A stretch of 64,000 nucleotides of DNA from Anaerotignum neopropionicum. GTDB lineage: Bacteria; Bacillota; Clostridia; Lachnospirales; Anaerotignaceae. Within the stretch, counting starts at the first letter, position 1; every line of letters begins with the position of its first letter. Shown here piece after piece: positions 15,464 to 24,166 of the stretch. A model generated the notes under the pieces. The model saw only the letters and a program-made list of their open reading frames with translations. It ran no database searches and was not told where the DNA came from. The position numbers were made by a program, and so were the translations under genes. The stretch spans positions 1 to 64,000 of the forward strand of contig NZ_LRVM01000003.1 in assembly GCF_001571775.1 (NCBI RefSeq). The letters are read 5' to 3'.

Positions 15464-15741
15464 ACATATTTATTAATTAAGAAAAATCAAACTGCTTTAT
15501 TATGAAAATTCTATAAAATGGGGTCAAGGATTTATTGAGCATGGCCAAAAGAGTAGAAACACGGATTTTTAAAATTATTCATTTGGAGATTTTAAATATA
15601 GAAACAGTCCGACGAAATGATTTTGTGATTTAAATTTGAAAATTCAATTATTGCACGTCTTGAAGACAGAAAGAGAAAGTGCTTTTTCTTTCCAGTGCAA
15701 TATTTAGGAATATAATGTTGAGTGAAAAAGGAGGGGCGATC
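15464..15741. other. Intergenic leader region before mutS
   Basis: No gene. A TATAAT at 15711-15716 lies 25 bases before the mutS ATG with only a weak -35. A larger imperfect inverted repeat (attgcac ... gtgcaat, about 15651-15701) overlaps the probable promoter. Confidence 0.35.
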
Positions 15742-18363
15742 ATGGCAAAAATTACGCCTATGATGCAGCAATACTTTGAAATCAAAGAGAACTATAAGCA
15801 TTGCCTGCTTTTTTTTCGGTTAGGTGATTTTTATGAAATGTTTTTTGAAGATGCCTTGATTGCTTCAAAGGAACTGGAAATTACCTTAACAGGTAAGGAT
15901 TGGGGGCAAGAGGAGCGGGCACCCATGTGCGGTGTGCCCTTTCATTCTGCCGACGGTTACATAGCAAGGTTGGTGGAAAAAGGCTATAAGGTTGCAATTT
16001 GTGAACAGGTGGAGGACCCTAAGCTGGCAAAGGGCATTGTAAAACGTGACGTTGTTCGGGTTATTACCCCGGGAACGGTTTTGGATAATGCGGTTTTGGA
16101 TGAACGAAAAAACAATTATATTCTTGCTGTTTACAGCAGTCAAGCAGGTTATGGTATTGCAGCCTGCGATGTGAGTACAGGTGAATTTCAGACGACGGAA
16201 TTTATGAGTATACAGGCGGCAAATAAAATTCTGGATGAGATTGCTCGCTTTTCCCCTGCGGAGGTGATTTGCAACGAGGCCTTTTTAAACAATCCTCTTG
16301 CCAAGGAAATACAAGGGAAATTTAATTATTACTTCAATGATATAGATAGCCGTATGTTTGATTTTGCAACGGCGAAGAATACGATTTTAAAGCACTTTCA
16401 CGTTCAAACCCTAGATGGCTTTGGTTTGAATAAAAAGCTTGCTGCTGTGGCAGCGGCTGGGGGGCTGCTTTGGTATCTTTTGGAAACACAGAAAAATAAT
16501 TTGGATCATATTTCCACGGTAAAATATTATACAACCGGTGATTTTATGCTGCTGGATGTTTCCAGCCGCAGAAATTTAGAGCTGACGGAAACTATGCGTG
16601 AAAAAAACCGTAAAGGTTCCTTGCTTTGGGTTTTGGATAAAACACAAACTGCAATGGGAGCTAGACTTTTGCGTAAATGGGTAGAGCAGCCCTTGCTTTC
16701 TGCCAAAGAGATACAAAAACGACTAGACGGTGTGGAGGAACTTTACACAGATTTATTCTTGCGGGAAGAAATAAAGGATATTTTACGCTCTATGTATGAT
16801 TTTGAGCGCATTATGAGCCGTGTCATATTTCAAAGCGCCAATGCAAGGGATTTGTGGGCTTTGAAGAACTCCATTGAAAATCTGCCCCAATTGAAACACA
16901 TCTTGACAAGATGCAAAAGTCCATATTTAATGGAGCTTTGCCAAAAGCTTGATTCTTTGGAAAATATTCATTCGTTAATTGAGCAGGCAATCGTAGAAGA
17001 TCCCCCCTTTTCTGTAAGAGAAGGCGGTATGATTAAACAGGGCTTTCATGCTGAGCTGGACACCTACACCCAGGCCAAGGAAAAGGGCACCACATGGATT
17101 CAGCAGATGGAAGATGAGGAAAGAGAAAAAACTGGCATCAAAAATTTAAAAATTCGTTATAACAAGGTTTTTGGTTATTATATTGAGATTACAAAGTCAA
17201 ACATTAAGGATGCTCCCCTACATTATATCCGCAAGCAAACCCTTGCCAATTGTGAAAGATACATCACCCCTGAATTAAATCAGTTGGCGGAGGTGATTTT
17301 GGGTTCAGAAGAAAAAATTGTTACTGTAGAGTATCAAATTTTTACGGAAATACGAAACGCAGTTGCTGCGGAGGTTGAGCGTATTCAATATTGCGCTTAC
17401 ATTGTATCGGTGGTTGATGCACTGCAATCCTTTGCCGAGGTGGCTCAGAGCATGAATTATGTAAAGCCTGTGGTGGATGAAGGAGATATTATTTCTGTTA
17501 CAGCGGGACGCCATCCCGTTGTGGAAAAAATGATACAGGGACAGTTTATTCCTAATGATATTTATTTAGATAAAGAGGAAACCCGCTTGGCAATTATTAC
17601 AGGACCCAATATGGCGGGAAAATCAACTTATATGCGCCAAACGGCATTGATTGTTTTGATGGCGCAAATTGGTTGTTTTGTTCCTGCCCAGGCGGCACAT
17701 ATTGGAATTGTGGACAGGATTTTTACCAGAGTCGGTGCGTCTGATGATTTGAGTGCAGGGCAGAGTACCTTTATGGTGGAAATGTCTGAAGTTGCAAACA
17801 TTTTAAATAATGCCACTGAAAAAAGCCTTTTAATTTTAGACGAAATCGGCCGTGGAACCAGTACCTTTGACGGCTTAAGCATTGCTTGGGCAGTTTTGGA
17901 GTATATAGCCGATGAAAAGCAAATTGGGGCAAAAACCCTTTTTGCCACCCACTATCATGAGCTTTCTGAGCTTGAGGGTAAGCTTTCGGGGGTGAAAAAT
18001 TATTGTATTGCCGTTCAGGAGATGGGGGAAGATATTATTTTCCTCCGAAAAATCAAACGGGGCGGTGCAGACCATAGCTATGGTGTTCAAGTTGCAAAGC
18101 TTGCTGGCCTGCCGCCAAAGGTAATTCGTCGTAGCGGACAGATTTTAAAGCAGTTAAACGCTGCCGATATTACAAAAAAAGCGAAAAAAATTGCTGTGGA
18201 AGCGCAGGAACAGGCAGAGGAAGCAGCAAAGCAAATAGATATGTTTTCCATAAAAGAAAATCAAATGATAGATGAACTTTCCAAGCTGGATGTCATGGCA
18301 ATGACTCCCATTGAAGCATTGCAGACCCTTTTTGAATTGCAAAAGAAAGCGAAGGGAATGTAG
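15742..18363 (+). CDS. mutS: DNA mismatch repair protein MutS
   Basis: 873 residues from ATG 15742, chosen because AAGGAGGGG lies just upstream and MAKITPMMQQYFEIK is the usual start. The mismatch-binding FYEMF motif is near residue 37. The ATPase domain has GPNMAGKSTYMRQTA (Walker A), a signature STFMVEMSE and Walker B LLILDEIGRGTSTFDG, followed by the switch region FATHYHEL. It binds mispaired DNA and recruits MutL, encoded 17 bases downstream. It is full length with no sign of damage. Confidence 0.97.
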   Translation: MAKITPMMQQYFEIKENYKHCLLFFRLGDFYEMFFEDALIASKELEITLTGKDWGQEERAPMCGVPFHSADGYIARLVEKGYKVAICEQVEDPKLAKGIVKRDVVRVITPGTVLDNAVLDERKNNYILAVYSSQAGYGIAACDVSTGEFQTTEFMSIQAANKILDEIARFSPAEVICNEAFLNNPLAKEIQGKFNYYFNDIDSRMFDFATAKNTILKHFHVQTLDGFGLNKKLAAVAAAGGLLWYLLETQKNNLDHISTVKYYTTGDFMLLDVSSRRNLELTETMREKNRKGSLLWVLDKTQTAMGARLLRKWVEQPLLSAKEIQKRLDGVEELYTDLFLREEIKDILRSMYDFERIMSRVIFQSANARDLWALKNSIENLPQLKHILTRCKSPYLMELCQKLDSLENIHSLIEQAIVEDPPFSVREGGMIKQGFHAELDTYTQAKEKGTTWIQQMEDEEREKTGIKNLKIRYNKVFGYYIEITKSNIKDAPLHYIRKQTLANCERYITPELNQLAEVILGSEEKIVTVEYQIFTEIRNAVAAEVERIQYCAYIVSVVDALQSFAEVAQSMNYVKPVVDEGDIISVTAGRHPVVEKMIQGQFIPNDIYLDKEETRLAIITGPNMAGKSTYMRQTALIVLMAQIGCFVPAQAAHIGIVDRIFTRVGASDDLSAGQSTFMVEMSEVANILNNATEKSLLILDEIGRGTSTFDGLSIAWAVLEYIADEKQIGAKTLFATHYHELSELEGKLSGVKNYCIAVQEMGEDIIFLRKIKRGGADHSYGVQVAKLAGLPPKVIRRSGQILKQLNAADITKKAKKIAVEAQEQAEEAAKQIDMFSIKENQMIDELSKLDVMAMTPIEALQTLFELQKKAKGM

Positions 18364-18380
18364 TAGGAAGGAGGATTTCC

Positions 18381-20318
18381 TTGCAAACCATAAAAATACT
18401 AGATACTAAAACAATAAACAAAATCGCGGCGGGAGAAGTGGTGGAAGGGCCGAAATCCGTCGTGAAGGAATTGGTGGAAAATTCCATTGATGCAGGAGCA
18501 ACCTCTGTAACCGTAGAAATCAAGGAGGGCGGCATTTCCTATATCCGCATTATGGATAATGGCAGTGGCATTCCAAAGGAGCAGGTGAAAACGGCTTTTT
18601 TGCGCCATGCTACCAGTAAAATGAGTGAAATTGAGGATTTGGAGCATATTTTTACGCTGGGGTTTCGTGGCGAAGCCTTAGCCAGTATTTCTGCGGTTTC
18701 CCAAGTGGAGATTGTAACAAAGACAAGAAATGAGGAAACAGGCACCTTCCTTGAAATCAGTGGAGGGGAAATTAAAAATATTCAAGATACTTCTTGCATG
18801 GAAGGAACTACCATTATCGTAAAGAATTTATTTTACAATGTTCCTGCAAGACGAAAATTTTTGAAGAAACCTGCTACAGAAAGCGGTTTTGTTTCAGATT
18901 TAATGAATAAAATGGCCTTGGGGCATCCTGAGGTTTCCTTCCGATATATCAATAATGATACAACCATGCTGCATACGGCAGGAAATGGGGACTTAAAGGC
19001 TTCGGTTTTTTATGTTTATGGGAAAGAAGCTGCAAACAGCATGCTTCCCCTGTGCTATAAAAAAGAGGAGTATGGCCTTACTGGTTTAATTGGTAAGCCC
19101 GAGCTTTCCAGAGGAAACCGAAGCTACGAAAATTTGTTTATAAATGGTAGGTTTATCAAAAACAAGGTCGTGGCAACGGCGGTGGAGGATGCCTATAAAA
19201 CTCGCTTACTTATTGGGAAATTCCCTGTCTTTGTTTTGAGTTTGGAAGTGCCGCCCAGCCAGGTGGATGTAAATGTGCATCCTGCAAAGCTGGAGGTTCG
19301 CTTTAAAAATGATGATGAAATATATGATTTTTTCTATGATGCAGTCATAAAAACTATGGAGCAGCAGATTTTAATTCCTCAGGTAGGCTGGGATAAAAAA
19401 CCAACGGAAAAATCCATAGAAAAAAGTTTTGTGGCAGAACAGCAAAAAATTGAGGATATTCCTACTTATAAAAATGTGTCATACCCTGTTTGGGAAGCTG
19501 CAAATACGACTTGTGGTATAGGAAAAACGGTGGATCAGCTTCTAAAAAGACAGCCTACCATGGAGAACCAGGTGCATCAAGCACCCGAGGCCTTTTTGAT
19601 TGAGCCTGGGGTTATTGGTGAAAAAACAAAGAGCATTCAAACAGAGCAAAATCAAGTGCTAACCGGAAATGCTTCAAGGTTTTCGGAGGGATTCCATGAG
19701 AAGATAGAGGCGGAAGTCCCTAAGGTTGAACCGTTTTTTAAGCAGTACAAAATTATTGGACAGTTATTTCAAACCTATTGGATGATTGAGCAAGATGATT
19801 GTTTGTATTTAATTGATCAGCATGCCGCTCATGAGCGCATTTTATTCGAAGAATTAATGAACCGTTTTCAAGGGGAAAGCGTTGTTTCTCAAAAGCTTTT
19901 GGTGCCGCAAATGTTGAACTTATCTGCCACCGAGATTGAAATTTTAAAAGAAAATATTTCTCTTTTGGAGGATTTTGGGTTTGAGTTTGAGTTATTTGCT
20001 TCAAATCAGTATGCGTTAAAGGCTGTACCGTATTTGTTAAAGGAGCCAGGCGGCGCAGGATTCTTTACAGAGATTTTAGACAGTCTTTCGGAGCAAAAAA
20101 TACGCTCTGTTTATGATATGAAGCTATTAGCTGTGGCAACGATGGCTTGCAAAGCCGCAGTCAAGGGGCATGATAGGTTAAGCTTCCAAGAAGCAGAGGC
20201 GATGATCGGGCGGCTGTTAAAGCTGGAAAATCCATTTACATGCCCTCATGGACGCCCCACAATTATTGAAATGACGAAATACGAACTGGAAAAGAAATTT
20301 AAAAGAATCCAGAATTAA
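18381..20318 (+). CDS. mutL: DNA mismatch repair endonuclease MutL
   Basis: 645 residues starting at TTG 18381, preceded by GGAAGGAGG. The GHKL ATPase domain shows ELVENSIDAGA, DNGSGIP and GFRGEALASI. The C-terminal domain holds the endonuclease metal motif DQHAAHERILFEE and the CPHGRP motif. These mark a nicking MutL, as found in bacteria without MutH. It is co-transcribed with mutS and miaA. The TTG start may lower its yield relative to MutS. Confidence 0.96.
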   Translation: MQTIKILDTKTINKIAAGEVVEGPKSVVKELVENSIDAGATSVTVEIKEGGISYIRIMDNGSGIPKEQVKTAFLRHATSKMSEIEDLEHIFTLGFRGEALASISAVSQVEIVTKTRNEETGTFLEISGGEIKNIQDTSCMEGTTIIVKNLFYNVPARRKFLKKPATESGFVSDLMNKMALGHPEVSFRYINNDTTMLHTAGNGDLKASVFYVYGKEAANSMLPLCYKKEEYGLTGLIGKPELSRGNRSYENLFINGRFIKNKVVATAVEDAYKTRLLIGKFPVFVLSLEVPPSQVDVNVHPAKLEVRFKNDDEIYDFFYDAVIKTMEQQILIPQVGWDKKPTEKSIEKSFVAEQQKIEDIPTYKNVSYPVWEAANTTCGIGKTVDQLLKRQPTMENQVHQAPEAFLIEPGVIGEKTKSIQTEQNQVLTGNASRFSEGFHEKIEAEVPKVEPFFKQYKIIGQLFQTYWMIEQDDCLYLIDQHAAHERILFEELMNRFQGESVVSQKLLVPQMLNLSATEIEILKENISLLEDFGFEFELFASNQYALKAVPYLLKEPGGAGFFTEILDSLSEQKIRSVYDMKLLAVATMACKAAVKGHDRLSFQEAEAMIGRLLKLENPFTCPHGRPTIIEMTKYELEKKFKRIQN

Positions 20319-20329
20319 AGGGTGATAGA

Positions 20330-21271
20330 ATGAAAAAACCTTTCGTAATTATTGGAGGCCCCACTGCTTGTGGGAAAACTGCAATGTCTATTGAACTGGC
20401 CAAGAGGATTGACGGAGAAATTATTTCTGCCGATTCCATGCAGGTATACCATTTTATGGATATTGGAACAGCGAAGGTAACAGAAGCCGAAAAACAGGGG
20501 GTTCCCCACTATTTGGTGGACGAGCTGTACCCCGATGAGGAATACAACGTTATGATCTTTCAGCAAAAAGCAAAGATATATATGGATCAAATTTGGGGAA
20601 AAGGTAAAATTCCAATTTTGGTTGGTGGTACAGGCTTCTATATCAATGCTTTATTGTATGATAATGATTTTACGGAAACAGAAAATGATACGTCATTTCG
20701 AAAGGCATGTTATGCCCAAGCAAAAAACGAGGGCCCGGAGGCTTTGTTTCAACGCCTAGAAAAGGTTGACCCTGAATATGCCAAAATTATTCATGCAAAT
20801 AATATTAAGCGGGTGGCGCGTGCATTGGAATATCACTTCCTTACAGGCGAAAAATTTTCAAAGCATAACGCAGAACAAAAGCAAAAAGAAAGCCCTTACA
20901 ACGCTGCTGTAATTATTTTGACCATGGAGCGAGAAAAGCTTTATGAGCGCATTGATTACAGAGTCGATTTGATGATGGAGCAGGGCTTATTGGATGAAGT
21001 GAAAAATCTTTTGGAAAAAGGCTATTCCCCTGGTTTGGTTTCTATGCAAGGGCTTGGCTATAAGGAGTTTGTACCGTATTTTCAAGGAGAATGTTCCTTG
21101 AATGAGGCTGTGGCGCAATTGAAAAAAGGCACCCGTCATTTTGCGAAGCGCCAGCTTACATGGTTTCGCCGACAAATTGACGGATTGTGGGTAGATTTAT
21201 CCAAGACGGATTTCCCTATGGCAATGACGGATATTTTAGACTATTTGAAGGAAAAGAACATTTTAGAATGA
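20330..21271 (+). CDS. miaA: tRNA dimethylallyltransferase MiaA
   Basis: 313 residues. P-loop GGPTACGKTAMS at 9-20, the ISADSMQVY motif, GTGFYINALLY, and LGYKEFVPYF near the end. The enzyme adds dimethylallyl to A37 of tRNAs, providing the substrate for MiaB encoded 6 kb upstream. It lies 11 bases after mutL behind AAAGGGTG, in the widespread mutL-miaA arrangement. The hfq gene often found next is absent. Confidence 0.96.
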   Translation: MKKPFVIIGGPTACGKTAMSIELAKRIDGEIISADSMQVYHFMDIGTAKVTEAEKQGVPHYLVDELYPDEEYNVMIFQQKAKIYMDQIWGKGKIPILVGGTGFYINALLYDNDFTETENDTSFRKACYAQAKNEGPEALFQRLEKVDPEYAKIIHANNIKRVARALEYHFLTGEKFSKHNAEQKQKESPYNAAVIILTMEREKLYERIDYRVDLMMEQGLLDEVKNLLEKGYSPGLVSMQGLGYKEFVPYFQGECSLNEAVAQLKKGTRHFAKRQLTWFRRQIDGLWVDLSKTDFPMAMTDILDYLKEKNILE

Positions 21272-21477
21272 TATTTGAAAAAAATGCAGGGTTTTTTCAA
21301 AAAAATGAAGTTATTCATTTTAGGATTTGACTTTGTGCGTACAGCTTTATAAACAGAAGCAGATTTGAATAACTATTTAATAGGTAATTTTAGCTTACAA
21401 ATATTTAATTAATAACGAAGAATTTACAGCGTTACACAGAGCGTTTTAAAAATTAGAGGGAAGAAAGGATATGCAAA

Positions 21478-23016
21478 ATGAAAAAGTTTCTTTTGAAAAA
21501 AATCAGCTTGCTGCTAATAGTTATCTTGTCATTTGGGATTGCCGGGTGCGGCAAAAAGGATGAACCGATATCAGAAAATATAGAAAATGATGTGCAGGAT
21601 ACTACACCCCTTGATGCTGCTGCCGTGTCAGACGCTTTTGCGCTGCATGCTGCCTTTAGTCAGGCGAATAATGTGCCGGAGGTTACTGCACAAACAGCAA
21701 TTTTAGTGGAACCATCATCAGGTACAATCCTTTTTGAAAAAGGTGCAAAGGAAAAGATGTATCCGGCCAGCACGACAAAAATGATTACGGCCCTTGTGAC
21801 AATGGATTATTTTAAAGAGGATGAATTAATTACCATTGGTAGTGAGATAAATGAAGTATCCCTTGATTCAAGTAAGGCCGGACATATTGTTGGGGAAACA
21901 ATAACCATTAAAAATTTAATTCGTGGGTTAATCATTCCTTCAGGCAATGATACTGCCAATGTTTTGGCGGCGGCAGTTGCAAAACGTGTTCAAAGCAATG
22001 ATAATTTGACTTTTGCAGAAAGCCAGAAAATTTTTGCAGAACTTATGAATAAAAGGGCGAAGGAATTAGGTGCGGTAAATACTCATTTTACCAATGCCCA
22101 TGGGTATCATGATGAAAACCACTACAGTTGCGCCTATGATATGGCATTGTTTGCCTGTGCTTATTTAGAAAACAGCACTTTGAAAGAAATTGCAAACGAA
22201 AAGAGCTTTGCCGGCAATGGTGCGGATAATATGTTTCAGCAAAGCGAGGGAATGAAAACCCAAAATTACGCTTGGCGTAGTCACAACCTTTTGATTACGG
22301 ATAATGAATATAATTACAGCTATGCATCCGGCATTAAAACCGGCTTCACCAACGAAGCCGGAGATTGTGTTGCGGCGGCGGCGGAAAAAGACGGGGAGAC
22401 TTTGGTTGCCATCATATTTAATTCTCCTGATCCTGGGCGTTGGTTGGATGGTAAAAATTTGTTTGAATTTGGTTTTAATGAGTATGAAAGGGCAGAGCTT
22501 GGTAAAACAGCTGAAGTTTTGGAATCTATGCCTTTGACCAAGCATAACCGCTTAGAAGGGGATACATTGGATGTGGTATTCAATCAGGATGTTGTAACAT
22601 ATCTTCCCACAGGGACATCTGATGGAGTGGAAAAAACCATTGTATACGACGAAAAATATTTAGATGTAAACAAGGATGGGGTTTCGAAATTGAAAGCACC
22701 TATTGCAAAAGGTGAAAAAATCGGAACCGCTACCTTCCAAATTGACTCAAAAACAGTTTTGTCGGAGGATGTTTATGCAGGACGTGAAGTAACAAAGGGA
22801 ACAATTTTGAGCAGTATCAAATATTTCTTTAAAAACTTTACCTCCATTGTTTTTTCAAAGAAAGGGCTCATGGGCTTGGCAGGCTTTATAGTTGTTATTG
22901 TTTTGATCTTTATTATTTTCCGTATTGTCAGCAACAGAAGAAAAAGATACTCAAGAGGATATACGTTTCAGAAGCATTCTTCTCGCAAAGGTGGACGTAG
23001 ACGCAGAAGGTTTTAA
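21478..23016 (+). CDS. D-alanyl-D-alanine carboxypeptidase (PBP5/DacF type), doubly anchored
   Basis: 512 residues. Active-site motifs of the S11 family are all present: STTK (S98-K101), SGN in PSGNDTAN, and KTGFTNEAG. It trims the terminal D-Ala of peptidoglycan stem peptides outside the cell. Unusually, the N-terminus has a lipoprotein signal ending in IAGC (C24), and the C-terminus has a real transmembrane helix (LMGLAGFIVVIVLIFIIF) followed by an Arg/Lys-rich cytoplasmic tail ending GGRRRRRF. Normal PBP5 proteins have a cleaved Sec signal and an amphipathic C-terminal helix. The gene is monocistronic, with a strong terminator after it. Confidence 0.9.
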   Translation: MKKFLLKKISLLLIVILSFGIAGCGKKDEPISENIENDVQDTTPLDAAAVSDAFALHAAFSQANNVPEVTAQTAILVEPSSGTILFEKGAKEKMYPASTTKMITALVTMDYFKEDELITIGSEINEVSLDSSKAGHIVGETITIKNLIRGLIIPSGNDTANVLAAAVAKRVQSNDNLTFAESQKIFAELMNKRAKELGAVNTHFTNAHGYHDENHYSCAYDMALFACAYLENSTLKEIANEKSFAGNGADNMFQQSEGMKTQNYAWRSHNLLITDNEYNYSYASGIKTGFTNEAGDCVAAAAEKDGETLVAIIFNSPDPGRWLDGKNLFEFGFNEYERAELGKTAEVLESMPLTKHNRLEGDTLDVVFNQDVVTYLPTGTSDGVEKTIVYDEKYLDVNKDGVSKLKAPIAKGEKIGTATFQIDSKTVLSEDVYAGREVTKGTILSSIKYFFKNFTSIVFSKKGLMGLAGFIVVIVLIFIIFRIVSNRRKRYSRGYTFQKHSSRKGGRRRRRF

Positions 23017-23070
23017 TTGTATTCGATAAAAACCACCATAAGTTCAGTTTTTTCATTTGTAGAAAAATAG

Positions 23071-23107
23071 AAAGCTGGTATCAGTTTCGATTGATACCAG
23101 CTTTTTT
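23071..23107. terminator. Terminator between the carboxypeptidase and degV genes
   Basis: aaagctggtatca (23071-23083) pairs perfectly with 23092-23104, 8-base loop, T-run to 23107. It lies between convergent genes and may serve both. Confidence 0.85.
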
Positions 23108-23138
23108 ATATTTTCGACTAGCAGTAGTTCAAAAGAAT

Positions 23139-24023
23139 TTAAAAGCATTCGTGCTTTTTAATATAACAAATACCAATTGCCGTAGGGCCGGCATGGGTTC
23201 CGATGGTAATTCCAACCTGCGCCAAAGGAGGGGAAATAAGCTCAAAACCTTCGGCAATTAATTCATTTGCCAATTCCTCCGTAGCTTCTTTTCTTTCTTT
23301 TTCCGCATAGAGCATAAGTAAGCGATATTGTTCTTTTTTATCGCCTATTTCTTGACGTGTCATGTCCATAATGGTACGGAGGGCTTTTTTATGGCCCCGC
23401 ACTTTGCTTTCCGGTAACAACTCGCCGTGCTGCGCAACAATAATGGGCTTGATATTTAAAATTGTGCCCGCCAATGCCGCAGCTTTTCCAATTCTCCCGC
23501 CTTTTTGTAAATGCTCCAAAGAATCAACGGTAAAATTTATTTTCGTTGTTCCCTTGATTACATCAATTTTTTCTAATTGCTGATCTAAGGTAAAGCCTTT
23601 GTTACGCATACGAATTGTTTCCCAAACCAATAAGCCTTGCACGCCTGTAACGTTTCTGGAGTCTAAAACTTCAATTCGCGCCTCGGGAAATGCCTCTTCT
23701 AAAATGTTTTTTGCATTCACTGCGCTCTGATAGGAACCGCTGAAATTTGAGGTTAAGCACAAACAAAGAATGTCTTTTCCCTCTTTTAAATATGGTTCAA
23801 AAACATCTATGTAGTCTTGTATGGTGGGTTGAGATGTTTTAGGAAAGAGCGCACTCTCGTTAATTTTCTCGTAAAAAGCATTTGGTATTAATTCATAAAT
23901 TTCTTTATAATATGTTTCACCATCAAAGGAAACAAAATAAGGGACTATTCCTAGTCCATTTTCTTTAATAAGCTCCGGCGCAATGTCACAGGAGCTGTCA
24001 GAAATAATTTGATATGGTCGCAT
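23139..24023 (-). CDS. DegV family fatty-acid-binding protein
   Basis: 294 residues, standard for DegV. The N-terminal domain starts IISDSSCDIAPEL, the typical DxSxD(L/I) opening. The ligand-contacting SQPTIQDY, LCLTSNFSGSYQSA and the later GTTKINFTVDSLEHLQKGGRIG segments are present. These proteins hold a fatty acid and can act as FakB partners of a fatty acid kinase (FakA), which is not in the window. Which fatty acid it binds cannot be told. It has its own promoter and is divergent from topB. Confidence 0.9.
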   Translation of the reverse strand: MRPYQIISDSSCDIAPELIKENGLGIVPYFVSFDGETYYKEIYELIPNAFYEKINESALFPKTSQPTIQDYIDVFEPYLKEGKDILCLCLTSNFSGSYQSAVNAKNILEEAFPEARIEVLDSRNVTGVQGLLVWETIRMRNKGFTLDQQLEKIDVIKGTTKINFTVDSLEHLQKGGRIGKAAALAGTILNIKPIIVAQHGELLPESKVRGHKKALRTIMDMTRQEIGDKKEQYRLLMLYAEKERKEATEELANELIAEGFELISPPLAQVGITIGTHAGPTAIGICYIKKHECF

Positions 24024-24065
24024 AGAGTACCTCCATGATATTTTTAATCACCTACAAGTTATTCT

Positions 24066-24094
24066 ATTCTAAATCAAAATATATTTTATGTCAA
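24066..24094 (-). promoter_or_regulatory. Promoter of degV
   Basis: On the minus strand TTGACA (24094-24089), 17-base spacer, TAGAAT (24071-24066), about 43 bases before the degV ATG. Confidence 0.7.
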
Positions 24095-24109
24095 TAAAGC
24101 AAGGAGTGT

Positions 24110-24138
24110 TTGCCTTTCTTGGGGAAGGGTGGTATACT
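24110..24138 (+). promoter_or_regulatory. Promoter of topB
   Basis: TTGCCT (24110-24115), 17 bases, TATACT (24133-24138), 29 bases before the topB ATG. It is back to back with the degV promoter. Confidence 0.65.
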
Positions 24139-24166
24139 TTGGAAAGGCAAAAAAGGAGGTGGGGAA

